From Candidatus Zixiibacteriota bacterium (GTDB lineage: Bacteria > Zixibacteria > MSB-5A5 > GN15 > FEB-12), in NCBI GenBank assembly GCA_024278935.1, contig JAJRSF010000048.1, positions 1-64,000 of the forward strand: a stretch of 64,000 nucleotides of DNA, written 5' to 3'. The notes under the pieces are model-generated. The model was given only the letters and a program-made list of their open reading frames with translations. It searched no databases and had not been told where the DNA came from. Position 1 is the stretch's first letter. The number at the start of each line of letters is the position of its first letter. This document shows positions 54,811 through 64,000 of the stretch, piece by piece. Position numbers and translations under genes: made by a program.

Positions 54811-56646
54811 ATGGATCAATTTAAACTTTCAATAGACAAACGGGAAAAACTAAGCTATATCTTTTTAGTACTCTTGTTTATCACTCTCTTGTTTGGTTTG
54901 GTCAAACTGCAAATTGTTGAACATACTGTCCTAGCAAAACAATCTGAGAATAATCGTATCCGCGTTGTATCTATTATTCCAAGACGAGGTATTGTCTCAG
55001 ATAGGAATGGGCAGGTCATTATTGATAACCGACCATCGTATACTGTCTCTGTTGTGCCATCAGAAATTGTCAAAGGGAAGACTATCGAAAATTTGTCCGA
55101 ACTAATTTCGCTTGATACAACCCAGATTAGAAAACGAATCCGTCGTAATATGATTAGCAAGTACCAACCAACTCCGGTAAAAAGAGATATTTCTTTTGAA
55201 GTTGTTGCAATCTTAGAAGAACAGTATAAAAAATTTCCGGGTGTTGTGTATCAGATGGAAAGAGTCCGTCAATACAATCGACAACTCGGTGCCGAAACAT
55301 ATACCGGCTATGTGGGTGAAGTTTCTGAAAATGAACTGAATAAAATTACCGATGCTGAACTTCATCTTGGGTCTATCATTGGTAAAAAAGGTATTGAAAA
55401 AAAATATGATAACGTCCTTCGCGGAAGAGAAGGTACAAAGTATATCGAAATCACTGCCTCTGGGCAACTGGTCGGAGAGTATGCCGGCAAAAGTATAATT
55501 CCGGCAGACCCCGGAGCGAACATAACTCTTTCAATCGATAATGACTTACAAATTGCCTGTACACAGGCACTCGATACTTTCTGTTGTGGTGCTATCGTTG
55601 CGATGGATCCACGCAATGGTGAAATTTTGGCGATGACTTCATACCCGGGTTATGATGCCAATATCTTTTCATCAGTTATTCCTGAATCTTTGTGGAATGA
55701 AATTCGTGATGACACTACTCATCCATTGTTAAACAGACCGCTCAAAGGGCTTTATCCTCCCGGTTCAACAGTCAAATTTGTTGGCGTAGGTGCAGGGCTC
55801 GAAGAGGGAGTTATCTCTGAAAATTCAAAGTTCAAGCCATGCATTGGTGGCTATCAATTTGGTAACCGTTTCTTCGGATGTTGGAAAGAGAGTGGACACG
55901 GAAGTTTGAACGCTGTTCACACATTGGAACAATCATGTGATACCTATATGTACCAACTTGGATTAAAACTTGGTATTGATAAATTAAGTGAATATTACCA
56001 AGCATGTGGATTCGGATTTAAAACCGATGTTGACCTACCGCAGGAAGCATCCGGCTTAAACCCAAATACAACATATTATGATAAAAGATATGGGAAAAGA
56101 AAATGGACTATTGGTTTAGTTTTAAACAACGTTATCGGACAGGGTGAACTACTGGTCACACCACTACAACTTGCTCGTTTTTTCTGTGGACTTGCCAATG
56201 ATGGAATTGTGTACCGTCCTCACATCGTCAAAAAAATTGAATTCTTTGATCAACAAGAAATTCTTATACAACCCGAAGTTGCTTTCACACTTCCGTTTTC
56301 AAAAAACACAATGCGAATTCTCAAAGAAGGACTCACAATGGTTGTAGAGGGTGAGCATGGAACCGCTAAAAGATTGAAAAATAAATATTATACTATTGGC
56401 GGTAAAACTGGTACAGCAGAGAATTCCCATGGGGAAAACCATTCTTGGTTTGGTGCTGTGGCTCCGCTTGAAAATCCTGAAATCATTGTTATTGCGATTG
56501 TTGAAAATGCAGGGCATGGCTCCGAAGTTGCCGCTCCTCTTGTAGGACAAATCATTGAATCATACATGATGAAAAAATTAGGACTTCAAACTCCCGAAGA
56601 TAAAACAGACAGCACCAATATCGCCTTGGTAGGGGAGACTGAATGA
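54811..56646 (+). CDS. mrdA: Penicillin-binding protein 2 (elongation transpeptidase)
   Basis: A 611-aa membrane-anchored transpeptidase. One N-terminal helix, a dimerisation domain (RGIVSDRNGQVIIDNRPSYTVSVVPSE), then the penicillin-binding domain: active Ser in YPPGSTVKF near residue 318, SxN-type motif SCD in EQSCDTYMYQ, and KTG in GGKTGTAEN near 531. It cross-links side-wall peptidoglycan with RodA. The stop TGA overlaps the rodA start (ATGA). Confidence 0.95.
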   Translation: MDQFKLSIDKREKLSYIFLVLLFITLLFGLVKLQIVEHTVLAKQSENNRIRVVSIIPRRGIVSDRNGQVIIDNRPSYTVSVVPSEIVKGKTIENLSELISLDTTQIRKRIRRNMISKYQPTPVKRDISFEVVAILEEQYKKFPGVVYQMERVRQYNRQLGAETYTGYVGEVSENELNKITDAELHLGSIIGKKGIEKKYDNVLRGREGTKYIEITASGQLVGEYAGKSIIPADPGANITLSIDNDLQIACTQALDTFCCGAIVAMDPRNGEILAMTSYPGYDANIFSSVIPESLWNEIRDDTTHPLLNRPLKGLYPPGSTVKFVGVGAGLEEGVISENSKFKPCIGGYQFGNRFFGCWKESGHGSLNAVHTLEQSCDTYMYQLGLKLGIDKLSEYYQACGFGFKTDVDLPQEASGLNPNTTYYDKRYGKRKWTIGLVLNNVIGQGELLVTPLQLARFFCGLANDGIVYRPHIVKKIEFFDQQEILIQPEVAFTLPFSKNTMRILKEGLTMVVEGEHGTAKRLKNKYYTIGGKTGTAENSHGENHSWFGAVAPLENPEIIVIAIVENAGHGSEVAAPLVGQIIESYMMKKLGLQTPEDKTDSTNIALVGETE

Positions 56647-57863
56647 CTATAAAATATTCCGCTCTCGATTGGAAACTTATTTTCGCAGCGTTGCTTTTAA
56701 CTCTCATAGGTGTTGTGCTAATTATGTCGGCGCAACATAACGCATCAACGGAGTATCAACAAAACTATTATCAACGGCAACTTATCTGGTTTGCGATAGC
56801 ATTCTTTATTTTTTCGGTAATAGTTCATATACCACCAAAATTATTTGATCTCTTAGCATACGTTATATATGGATTTTCGATTCTGCTTTTAATTCTTGTC
56901 TTGTTTGTAGGGTCATCAAAGATGGGAGCATCGAGATGGTTCTCTTTTGGACCTGTAAGTTTTGCACCATCTGACTTGGCAAAAGTTGCCGTTTTGTTTG
57001 CACTCTCACGGTTCTTAGCATACACCAAGTTATCGGTCGCAAGTAAAAGACGGATGGCGATCACTGCCTTTATGGTAGCTATTCCGTTCATGTTAATTCT
57101 CAAACAACCTGACTTAGGAACCTCGCTTGTATTTATAGTTTCTTTATTCGTCCTCTGGTTTTGGTCAGGACTCTCACCAATGTATCTCTTACTAATCATC
57201 TCTCCGATAATTTCGCTTGTGACTGCATCACATTGGTTGGCGTGGGCAATTTATTTTGTTCTCCTGCTCATATTTTTATTCTCAACAAGACCCGGACTCA
57301 TGTTTGGTGTTATTACAGTTATTACCAACCTTGCCTTTGGTTCTGTCATGCCCTTTCTATGGATCAAATTAGCAGAGTATCAAAAATTACGAATTCTCAC
57401 CTTCCTTGATCCTGGTCGTGACCCACGTGGAGCAGGTTATCAGATTATACAATCAAAAATTGCTATCGGCTCAGGCGGAATATTTGGGAAAGGCTTGCTC
57501 AATGGCTCGCAAACAAGACTCGACTTTCTACCCGAACCGCATACCGATTTTATCTTCTCAGTATTGGGCGAAGAGTTCGGACTCTTTGGAGCTTTGATAT
57601 TACTCTTTTTGTTCGGCGTTATTTTTTATAGAGCAATCCAAATTGCGATACATTGTAGGTCTAAATTTTCATCACTCTTAGTGATGGGCTCCGCAGGCAT
57701 CATCATGTTTCAATTTATTGTAAATATCGGAATGGTCATAGGCATTATGCCTGTGACAGGATTGCCACTTCCGTTTGTCTCCTATGGGGGAACGTCGTTG
57801 GTTCTCTTCTGGTCGCTTATCGGATTCATGGTCGCTGCCGAAGCACGCTGGCAAGAGTACTAA
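56643..57863 (+). CDS. rodA: Rod shape-determining glycosyltransferase RodA (SEDS)
   Basis: A 406-aa SEDS protein with about ten helices. Family marks: GASRWFSFGPVSFAPSDLAKVA, PDLGTSLVFI, LDPGRDPRGAGYQIIQSKIAIGSGG, LPEPHTDFIFSVLGEEFG and the C-terminal TGLPLPFVSYGGTSL. It polymerises glycan strands during elongation with PBP2. It is the last gene of the mreCD-mrdA-rodA set. The EamA gene follows 3 bp later. Confidence 0.95.
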   Translation: MTIKYSALDWKLIFAALLLTLIGVVLIMSAQHNASTEYQQNYYQRQLIWFAIAFFIFSVIVHIPPKLFDLLAYVIYGFSILLLILVLFVGSSKMGASRWFSFGPVSFAPSDLAKVAVLFALSRFLAYTKLSVASKRRMAITAFMVAIPFMLILKQPDLGTSLVFIVSLFVLWFWSGLSPMYLLLIISPIISLVTASHWLAWAIYFVLLLIFLFSTRPGLMFGVITVITNLAFGSVMPFLWIKLAEYQKLRILTFLDPGRDPRGAGYQIIQSKIAIGSGGIFGKGLLNGSQTRLDFLPEPHTDFIFSVLGEEFGLFGALILLFLFGVIFYRAIQIAIHCRSKFSSLLVMGSAGIIMFQFIVNIGMVIGIMPVTGLPLPFVSYGGTSLVLFWSLIGFMVAAEARWQEY

Positions 57864-57866
57864 ATT

Positions 57867-58763
57867 ATGAACAGCCAATCATCTCTCAAATATCTTTTTG
57901 CCCTCGCCTTTGGAGCTTTGTGTATAAGCTTCGCACCGATTTTTGTCAAGATGATAGACTCGTCGACCTTAGGTCCGACAGCTATTGCATTTTGGCGTAC
58001 ATTGATTGGGGCAGGAATTTTGTTTGCATTTGCCGCTGTAAAAAGAGAATCTATTATACTTCCAAAAAAAGTAATGCTGTTTGCTTTGATTGCCGGATTT
58101 ATTTTTTGCTGTGATCTTTTTGTATGGCATAAATCTATTCTGTTTGCAGGAGCAGGAATCGCAACGATACTCGGGAACACGCAAGTTTTTTGGATGGCAC
58201 TTATTGGCGTTGTTCTGTTTTCAGAAAAATTATCACCATCATATTTAGTGTCAGTCTGCATGGCGTTTGTGGGAGTAATGCTTTTGATTGGGGTAGGTTC
58301 GATGCAGGAGTTTAGCAACGAATATATCTATGGCATAGTTTTTGGTTTATCAACCGGGGTCTTTTATAGCGGATATATTACAACGATAAAAAAAGCAGGG
58401 CATTCAGGGTTCTCGTTTTCGTTCTTAACTCTGATGGCGTGGGCGTCGTTGTTTTCGGCTCTCTTTTTGGGGATGGCAATGCTCGCTGAGTCTGACCCAT
58501 ATATGCCGGCTGATTCGTATACATGGATGGTTCTCTTTGGTGTTGCATTTGTAGCTCAATCGCTAGGATGGTATGTTATTTCATCGGTGCTTCCAAAAAT
58601 CAAAGCGTCACAAAGCGGGATGGTGCTATTGTTACAACCTACACTTGCGACTGTATGGGGAGCTTTGTTCTTTGCGGAAAGTATGACGGCACTGCAAATT
58701 CTCGGAGCAGGGCTTACGCTTATCGCTATCTATTTTGGCTCGGTACGAAACTCTAAACAATAA
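57867..58763 (+). CDS. EamA/DMT-family transporter
   Basis: A 298-aa protein with ten predicted helices in two five-helix EamA repeats. Each starts with a helix and ends with a WGALFFAESMTALQILGAGLTLIAIY-like strand-helix. GPTAIAFWRTLIGAGILF matches the RxxxA/G helix of the family. The substrate is unknown. It starts 3 bp after rodA and is closed by a terminator that also serves the convergent aminotransferase gene. Confidence 0.9.
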   Translation: MNSQSSLKYLFALAFGALCISFAPIFVKMIDSSTLGPTAIAFWRTLIGAGILFAFAAVKRESIILPKKVMLFALIAGFIFCCDLFVWHKSILFAGAGIATILGNTQVFWMALIGVVLFSEKLSPSYLVSVCMAFVGVMLLIGVGSMQEFSNEYIYGIVFGLSTGVFYSGYITTIKKAGHSGFSFSFLTLMAWASLFSALFLGMAMLAESDPYMPADSYTWMVLFGVAFVAQSLGWYVISSVLPKIKASQSGMVLLLQPTLATVWGALFFAESMTALQILGAGLTLIAIYFGSVRNSKQ

Positions 58764-58766
58764 AAA

Positions 58767-58792
58767 AGCGAAGTTCTTAATAGAACCTCGCT
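58767..58792. terminator. Bidirectional terminator between EamA and rocD
   Basis: AGCGA and GTTCT at 58767-58777 pair with AGAAC and TCGCT at 58782-58792 (10 bp with one A/C mismatch; loop TAAT). A's lie on one side and T's on the other. Confidence 0.75.
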
Positions 58793-58823
58793 CTTTACGT
58801 TTATATAAAAGTAGCATCGCTAC

Positions 58824-60101
58824 TTAGTCGACTAATACTTTTTCAAGTCTTTCAACAATATAATCTGCTTCTGCTTCAGTTAATACCAAAGGAGGCGAGA
58901 TACGAATTGTATGACCATGAGAATCATTACAAAGCATTCCAAGTTCCAGAAGTCTTTCGCAATATCCCATAGCATCACCATTGTTCACTTCGATACCAAT
59001 GAATAAGCCACGACCGCGAACTTCTTTTACATGAGATGAACGTGCAGCGATATCTTCAATCCGTTTTTTCAACTTACCACCAACTTCTGCAGAACGTTCA
59101 GCTAATTTTTCGTTGACGATAACGTCGATAGCTGCGTTTCCTGCGACACAAGCAAGAGGGTAACCGCCATAGGTAGAACCTTCTTGACCGGGTTGGAAAC
59201 AGATGTCCATAAGTTTTGCGTTAGTCATGAAGATTGAAAGAGGAACTAAACCGCCGGAGATTGCTTTACCTAAGATAAGACCATCAGGGATTACATTTTC
59301 ATGTTCAAAACAGAACATCTTACCGGTACGACCAAGACCAACTTGAATTTCATCAAAGAGTAAAATTATATTTTCATTATCACAGATTTCACGAAGACCT
59401 TGTAAGAATCCTGCAGGTGGTTGATACATCCCGCCCTCACCTTGCATAGGCTCTACTAAGATACCGCAAGTGTTTTTGGTGATAGCTTTTTTGACCGCAT
59501 CAAGATTTCCATATTCAACACAGTTGAACCCTTGGGTGCGAGGACCATAGCCACGATAATATTTTTCAGTAGATGAGAAAGAAACTGTCGTAACCATACG
59601 TCCGTGGAAATTGTTTTCAAATACGATACTTTCCTGATTGCCGTCTTCGATACCTTTTTCTTTCCAACCATAGTAACGTGCAAATTTAATAGCAGTTTCA
59701 ACAGATTCAACACCACCATTTTTAGGAAGAACCTTGTTACCGTTTTCGCCAAATTTCGGTGCAAGTTGTGGTGCAAGTTTAGCAGCTTTGTCTAAAAAGA
59801 GTGCAAGTGAATCGGTATAGACAACGTTTGAAATCACAGAAGCATAATTATTGTTTAAAGCATCGGTGACTGCTTTAACGATTGTTGGGTTATGATGCCC
59901 TTGGTTTGCGGCGGAGTAGGCGGCAAGGCAATCTAAATATTTGTTACCGTCGGCGTCGTATAACCAGGCACCTTCAGTTTTGCGAACGACTAATTCGACC
60001 CGACCATAATGATGCGCTCCGCTTTTAGATTCCATTGCGATGACATCTTTGTCGGAGACTTCTGAAAAGCCGATTGTTTGTTTTTTTGTTGCTTCAGACA
60101 T
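58824..60101 (-). CDS. rocD: Ornithine aminotransferase
   Basis: A 425-aa class III PLP aminotransferase that transfers the delta-amino group of ornithine. YDADGNKYLDCLAAYSAANQGHHNP near the N-terminus favours RocD over acetylornithine aminotransferase. ILLFDEIQVGLGRTGKMF binds PLP, and the catalytic Lys is in LILGKAISGGLVP near residue 279. STYGGYPLACVAGNAAIDV follows. ATG on the minus strand is preceded by GAAAGGATAGTACA. A fully assured substrate call needs phylogeny. Confidence 0.85.
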   Translation of the reverse strand: MSEATKKQTIGFSEVSDKDVIAMESKSGAHHYGRVELVVRKTEGAWLYDADGNKYLDCLAAYSAANQGHHNPTIVKAVTDALNNNYASVISNVVYTDSLALFLDKAAKLAPQLAPKFGENGNKVLPKNGGVESVETAIKFARYYGWKEKGIEDGNQESIVFENNFHGRMVTTVSFSSTEKYYRGYGPRTQGFNCVEYGNLDAVKKAITKNTCGILVEPMQGEGGMYQPPAGFLQGLREICDNENIILLFDEIQVGLGRTGKMFCFEHENVIPDGLILGKAISGGLVPLSIFMTNAKLMDICFQPGQEGSTYGGYPLACVAGNAAIDVIVNEKLAERSAEVGGKLKKRIEDIAARSSHVKEVRGRGLFIGIEVNNGDAMGYCERLLELGMLCNDSHGHTIRISPPLVLTEAEADYIVERLEKVLVD

Positions 60102-61123
60102 TGTACTATCCTTTCTATTTTTTTGTTTTTCAAAATTCTATAATTGAGATAGTATACTATTTTAAATTCTCTCGTCAAGAGGGGCGTTGGCACTTTTATT
60201 TGTTTGTAAGGTACTGATGTATCAAGAGTTAACTGTACGAGCAAAAATAGTACAGAAACTGAAGAATTAATTACAGAATTAGTTTCAAAAACAATCGAAT
60301 ATTCACTAAAAAGAACTTTAATTGAAATAATATCACGATAAAACTGAAAAATCTGCATTATAAGTCATGAAAAAGTTATTATAAGCGAAGTCAAAGTCAT
60401 AATTTCTGTAAATATTACTTTGTTGTGCTAGGTGCTTTCATGCTTTAGCATGATACACCTGGCACTATGTAGTCCTGTCAGTTCACAATTTGCTTTTAGC
60501 AAATCAGGAACCGACAGAACGGTAACGGTAATATTCTGTCATTGCGAAGCCAACTTGTCACATTGTGACTTGTTGGCTGTGGCAATCTCATGTTTTACAC
60601 ACCACTTAATCCCCTCTTTCAAGAGGGGACAGCCTGCAGGCTGGGAAATCAATTATAAAAATCATTTCTTTTGAACTCCTTTCCGGCTTTAGACGGAATC
60701 CAGAACAGAAACCCAAATAGCACCATTCACTATTTTTATCAATACCTCATTAAATGTCAATCCCAATTCTACCAATGTCAGCATGGACTAGACTCAGAAA
60801 CTAACATTGTCGGTTTCAAAATGGCATCAGTCCCATTTCAAAAATGGGTTCAGCCTCATATAAAACAAACATCTTTTTAATTGCTGTTTTTGTCACTCAA
60901 ATTCTCTCTATATTATTATTGGTCATGGTGATATAGCGAAATGGCTTTGCCTGAAAAAATGGCTTAAAGCCATTGTCGTTTATTATAGTGGTAGTGTTTT
61001 TGTTCACAGTTTTTCTCTCTTTTATTAAGTCGTTCATGCATAAAGAGAATTTAGTTTTAGGGGAGAAGGTGTAGACAAATTGTAGAGTGTACTAATTTAA
61101 ATGCAAGAGGTGGGACACATGTA
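60102..61123. other. About 1 kb without a supported gene, rich in palindromes
   Basis: It includes the AGGTG...TCATGC/GCATGA...CACCT hairpin (60430-60460), a CCTGTC...ATTTGC/GCAAAT...GACAG hairpin (about 60474-60518), the 54-bp repeat (60538-60591), a CCCCTCT/AGAGGGG element (60607-60629), a CCCATTT/AAATGGG stem near 60826-60846, and a paired ATGGCTT/AAGCCAT element near 60950-60978. Short ORFs here lack ribosome sites. It looks like an insertion-prone region. Confidence 0.55.
60538..60591 (+). repeat. 54-bp repeat, left copy
   Basis: Identical over all 54 bases, in inverted orientation, to 62254-62307. The centre GCCAAC..GTCACA/TGTGAC..GTTGGC is itself a hairpin. A shorter relative is at 1113-1149. 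The two copies flank a 1.7-kb stretch that contains the SIR2-like gene. Confidence 0.85.
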
Positions 61124-62140
61124 CTACCTTACTTTAAGTTGTTCGTTCCCCAATGGATGAGTTTTATAAGAAAAATAATATTTTTCAGCATTAGTAAACA
61201 AATTATTAAATTTTCTTTTCTTTTCTTTGATCTTATCCAAATTATCATCAGAATGGTAAATGGAAATTGCAATTTTTTTAACCTTACCTTCTAATGCTTT
61301 ATAAATATGTAAGTCTTCATCAGAAAGAGAATGTCCGTAAATAACTATATTTTCATTTCTCGTTTTCAATTGTTCATATGCAAATTGTAAATAATCCGAC
61401 CTTTGAATTGCGTTTAGCTTCTCTTGCCAACTTCCTTCTGTTACCATTAAAGGAACAGCTTCAATTCCATTTTCAAATTTATCACCAAAAATTTCTAACA
61501 AGTTTTTCGTTCGAGTTTTTCTCCTTTTTATAGTATTACCAAAGGTAGGTTTATACAAATGTATTCCACCATGAAGATATAAGATTTTTGTAATTCTTTC
61601 ATCCCATATATCTACATTTGACAAATCAAAATCATCAGAAAAAAAATAATCCCTAAACCCATCAGGTGGGTACTTATGCATAATTGACCAGTAAAGAATT
61701 AGATCATAATTTGTAGTAAAAACAAACTCGTAATTCCTCAACTCGTTACGAATAATTTCGAACGATTCTGCAGGAATATCACTCCAAGGGATATGAATGG
61801 AATGAATAGAGTGAATTAAACAATTTTTGATTCTTTCATAAATTTCAATAAATTGAGTAGAATCTTGACCAAAAGTTTTCAAAACTTCAATTGCAATGTT
61901 TAGTAAAGATAAAATCTTTTCATAGTTATGAGTGTCGTATTTTTTGAACAAAGCAATTTCAGCTTCTAACAAATTAAAATCATGTGCACTTGAACAACCT
62001 ATTTCAAACAATGATTTATAGCTATACTTACTCCATATTGATTGACTTAAACCATTTCCAATTAAAATCGAAGATTTATTGAAATTTTCTTTAATTTCAT
62101 CCCATGTAAATAAAGAATCGTCATTATAGTGATTGCTCAT
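61124..62140 (-). CDS. SIR2-like domain protein (DUF4917-like)
   Basis: A 338-aa protein. ILIGNGLSQSIW (GNG at residues 28-30), VFTTNYDLILYW (TTNYD, 142-146), LYLHGGIH (189-194) and IVIYGHSLSDEDLHIYKAL (265-283) are the ordered marks of SIR2-like NAD-binding domains, including those of several phage-defence proteins. I also recall the DUF4917 family as having this order. No partner defence gene is adjacent. It stands alone among repeats and is more AT-rich than the neighbouring metabolic genes, which suggests horizontal gain. Defence is inference. Confidence 0.7.
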   Translation of the reverse strand: MSNHYNDDSLFTWDEIKENFNKSSILIGNGLSQSIWSKYSYKSLFEIGCSSAHDFNLLEAEIALFKKYDTHNYEKILSLLNIAIEVLKTFGQDSTQFIEIYERIKNCLIHSIHSIHIPWSDIPAESFEIIRNELRNYEFVFTTNYDLILYWSIMHKYPPDGFRDYFFSDDFDLSNVDIWDERITKILYLHGGIHLYKPTFGNTIKRRKTRTKNLLEIFGDKFENGIEAVPLMVTEGSWQEKLNAIQRSDYLQFAYEQLKTRNENIVIYGHSLSDEDLHIYKALEGKVKKIAISIYHSDDNLDKIKEKKRKFNNLFTNAEKYYFSYKTHPLGNEQLKVR

Positions 62141-62253
62141 CTAATTCTCCAACTATCATTTACCGCTAGTGGTAATTAAATACCTCGCCACATTTCTACT
62201 CAGTTTGGTTAACTTAAAATCGCATAATTTGTCTTGTTTGCCAATCACAAAAG

Positions 62254-62307
62254 ATGAGATTGCCACAGCCAACAAGTCACAATGTGACAAGTTGGCTTCG
62301 CAATGAC
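62254..62307 (-). repeat. 54-bp repeat, right copy (inverted)
   Basis: A perfect inverted copy of 60538-60591, 114 bp upstream of the start of the minus-strand SIR2-like gene. Confidence 0.85.
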
Positions 62308-62341
62308 TGTGTTTACATTTCCTCTACAACTTTATAGTATA

Positions 62342-62507
62342 TTCGTATTCCTTACTGTTCTATGAGAAGCTTTACATTTTATCAAGAGGAGAAGATGCAC
62401 ATAAAAAAACGCTATATCGAAAAACGAACCCATTTTGCTGTAACGTTATGAGATCGGTTCAATTACAAGGAAAAAGTTGTTTTGAGATGTGGATAACTTT
62501 TAAGAAT
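62342..62507 (+). repeat. 166-bp dispersed repeat, copy 2
   Basis: Aligned with 1885-2050. The core ACGCTAT.TCGAAAAACGAACCCATT and the TGTGGATAACT end are nearly unchanged, while the segments between vary. As in copy 1, it is followed by the terminator of a minus-strand gene. Confidence 0.8.
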
Positions 62508-62536
62508 ACCTTTAGACTCCACTCAAGATGACTAAT

Positions 62537-62565
62537 AAAAAAGGCAGGTCTCGGAAAGACCTGCC
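62537..62565 (-). terminator. Terminator of the NuoG-like gene
   Basis: GGCAGGTCT at 62543-62551 pairs with AGACCTGCC at 62557-62565 (9 bp, loop CGGAA). On the minus strand a U-run follows, from the A's at 62537-62542. Confidence 0.85.
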
Positions 62566-62588
62566 CTACTATATATATAAAAGTCTAC

Positions 62589-64000
62589 TTACACATTAAT
62601 CTCTTTGGTGCGGTCGGCGATGCGGGAGTCTATCTCCAAAATATTCGCAGCGTTCGCCGAAGTAGTCGATACATCGGTAGTGTACATCACAAATTGTGCT
62701 TTGCCATCGGAAGTAGCAAATGGTGCCGACAATGGAACCGCGACGCCTGCTTTTTCCTGCATGTATGTAATCTCACTGGTCAACTCTTCAAAGGTGTTAA
62801 TCGCACGATCGTAGCCAACGATAGACATCAACTTGGTAATGATTTCGATATTCGATTTACCGTTTAATGGTTCGCCAATTGGATTGGTAAACTGTTTCAT
62901 ACCTGCCCAGTTTGTCAAGTGACCTTTCGACTCAAGGTATGATGACAACGGCAAGAAGACATCAGCCATCTGCACCGTTTCGTTTTTGAACATATCACCA
63001 ACAACTAAGAAATCAAGATGGTCAACAAATGCATTATACTCAGGGTCCTTGGCAGGGTTCTCGCCAAAGATAAATGCTGCCCGAATTTTATTGTCACGCA
63101 TCTTACGATTTATGTTCTGACCAGATTTCTCAATCGTACCTGAAATATCTTTTTGCCAAATCGCAGAAATTTCTTTCATCGCTTCTGTATCAGAAACAGG
63201 TCGTCCGCCCGGAAGAAGATGACGGTCATAGCCAGTGATTTTCATTCCTGTCTGATTACACTGTCCCGATGTTATCGCAATACCTGACCCATTAACACCA
63301 AGTTTACCAAGCATCAGCATAAGAGTGCCGAGTGCTTTGAGGTCATTGGTAGCACGGTCAATGCGACTATCCATATTATAGTAGGCGACAATTTTTTGCG
63401 ATGAGTCCGAAAGAACTTCAACAATCTTTTGAATTGTCTCAGCAGTCACACCTGAAATAGATGCTGCTTCATCGAGATCATGTTTCAAAAGTTCAGCTTT
63501 TACTTGTTCAAAGTTTGTAGTCTTGTCAGCGATGAAAGACTCATCAATTTTACCGGCTTTAATAAGTTCAGCCATGATAACATTGAGAAGAACTGTCGAT
63601 GTGCCACGCCGAGGGTCAGCCCAAGCCGATGCATATTGTACCAAATCAATTTCAGTAGAATTGATAACAATTGCTTTGGCACCATTTCGCATCCGACGTT
63701 TCATCTGCCATCCAAGTACAGGGTTCTCCGCAGTTGGGTTGCCACCGAGGAAAATATATAGGTCAGCGTTTTCAACATCTTTATTTGAAACAGTCGATGC
63801 TGTCGCACCGAGTATATTATCTAAAGCATGGTAGTCTGCCTCGGTGGTCAAACGTTGGAACGATGTAATATTATTTGTTCCAACTGCAGCACGAGCAAAC
63901 ATACCGGTAAGGTAGAGTTCTTCATTGGTAAGTTTAGGTGATGCCGTAATCAAAGTTTGGTCACGATCGGCATGTTCGTAAACATTTTCGATACCAGTTT
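62589..64000 (-). CDS. NuoG-like molybdopterin oxidoreductase, C-terminal part (5' end beyond the window)
   Basis: About 470 codons lie in the window, and the frame stays open to base 64000, so the true start is outside it. An apparent start at 63953 is a TTG inside the frame. The part seen is a molybdopterin-oxidoreductase domain: ADLYIFLGGNPTAENPVLGWQMKRR, VINSTEIDLVQYASAWADPRRGT, GSGIAITSGQCNQTG and FGENPAKDPEYN followed by MADVFLPLSSYLESKGHLTNWAG. This matches NADH dehydrogenase subunit G and relatives such as formate-dehydrogenase-linked proteins. Fe-S domains expected at the N-terminus are not visible here. It may be part of a larger respiratory operon on the minus strand. Confidence 0.75.
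   Translation of the reverse strand, partial: TGIENVYEHADRDQTLITASPKLTNEELYLTGMFARAAVGTNNITSFQRLTTEADYHALDNILGATASTVSNKDVENADLYIFLGGNPTAENPVLGWQMKRRMRNGAKAIVINSTEIDLVQYASAWADPRRGTSTVLLNVIMAELIKAGKIDESFIADKTTNFEQVKAELLKHDLDEAASISGVTAETIQKIVEVLSDSSQKIVAYYNMDSRIDRATNDLKALGTLMLMLGKLGVNGSGIAITSGQCNQTGMKITGYDRHLLPGGRPVSDTEAMKEISAIWQKDISGTIEKSGQNINRKMRDNKIRAAFIFGENPAKDPEYNAFVDHLDFLVVGDMFKNETVQMADVFLPLSSYLESKGHLTNWAGMKQFTNPIGEPLNGKSNIEIITKLMSIVGYDRAINTFEELTSEITYMQEKAGVAVPLSAPFATSDGKAQFVMYTTDVSTTSANAANILEIDSRIADRTKEINV

Noticed and set aside
60432-60880. Short plus-strand frames in the repeat region before the SIR2-like gene
   Set aside because: No ribosome sites, no family pattern, and they cross palindromes and the 54-bp repeat.

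Overview
The window is an AT-rich bacterial chromosome segment with about 60 genes. It most resembles an uncultured member of the Fibrobacteres-Chlorobi-Bacteroidetes (FCB) superphylum. Two things point there: a secreted protein (8068-9543) with the classic FCB C-terminal sorting tail (QNHPNPFN, then WDG and SGIYFARL), and a pair of secreted proteins (6785-8084) of a kind I associate with candidate phyla such as Zixibacteria. The phylum assignment is inference. TTG starts with good Shine-Dalgarno sites occur several times. Stop codons are almost all TAA or TAG. TGA ends only three genes, each overlapping the next gene.

Layout. 1-2160: tail of a sensor protein, a GNAT acetyltransferase, an orphan NTF2-fold immunity-like protein, and repeat-rich spacer. 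2165-5526: sdhCAB on the minus strand. 5911-9543: a lipoprotein and secreted proteins. 9754-11814: sucCD. 11928-14397: two exported proteins. 14479-17942: TPR protein, M24 peptidase, accB and pilT. 17968-22218: a large hybrid histidine kinase on the minus strand. 22535-28780: accC, gcvH, gcvPA, two zinc-ribbon proteins, a thioredoxin-fold lipoprotein and gcvPB. 28846-33284: a double ECF-type ATPase, then pyrR-pyrB-pyrC behind a PyrR-type RNA hairpin and a leader ORF. 33603-42295: VOC protein, TPR protein, octaheme cytochrome, umuD and umuC split by other genes, envelope proteins, and a DUF2975/XRE pair. 42513-51867: a surface-glycan or protein-glycosylation cluster. 51885-57863: accA, a Trm112-like protein, an EIIA-type PTS protein, and mreC-mreD-PBP2-rodA. 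57867-60101: an EamA transporter and ornithine aminotransferase. 60102-62588: repeat-rich DNA around a SIR2-like gene. 62589-64000: part of a NuoG-like molybdopterin oxidoreductase.

The main observation is three genes that each carry one in-frame UGA inside an otherwise intact, conserved reading frame. In the thioredoxin-fold lipoprotein (26439-27311) UGA sits exactly at the first Cys of the CxxC motif, making UxxC, and a 7-bp hairpin with a GGUC loop lies 23 nt downstream, as expected of a bacterial SECIS. In the YfhO-like membrane protein (46723-49191) UGA is followed at SECIS-like distance by a hairpin with a GU-starting loop. In gcvPA (24341-25696) the hairpin is weaker. UGA is also a true stop in three overlapping genes, so a genome-wide UGA reassignment is unlikely. 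Selenocysteine is the best explanation for the thioredoxin and a testable one for the other two.

Functionally, the window joins TCA-cycle enzymes, fatty-acid initiation (accA, accB, accC), glycine cleavage, pyrimidine synthesis, cell elongation and glycan assembly. Several families of short palindromic repeats fill most intergenic gaps. These include a 166-bp element present at both ends of the window and a perfect 54-bp inverted pair flanking the SIR2-like gene.
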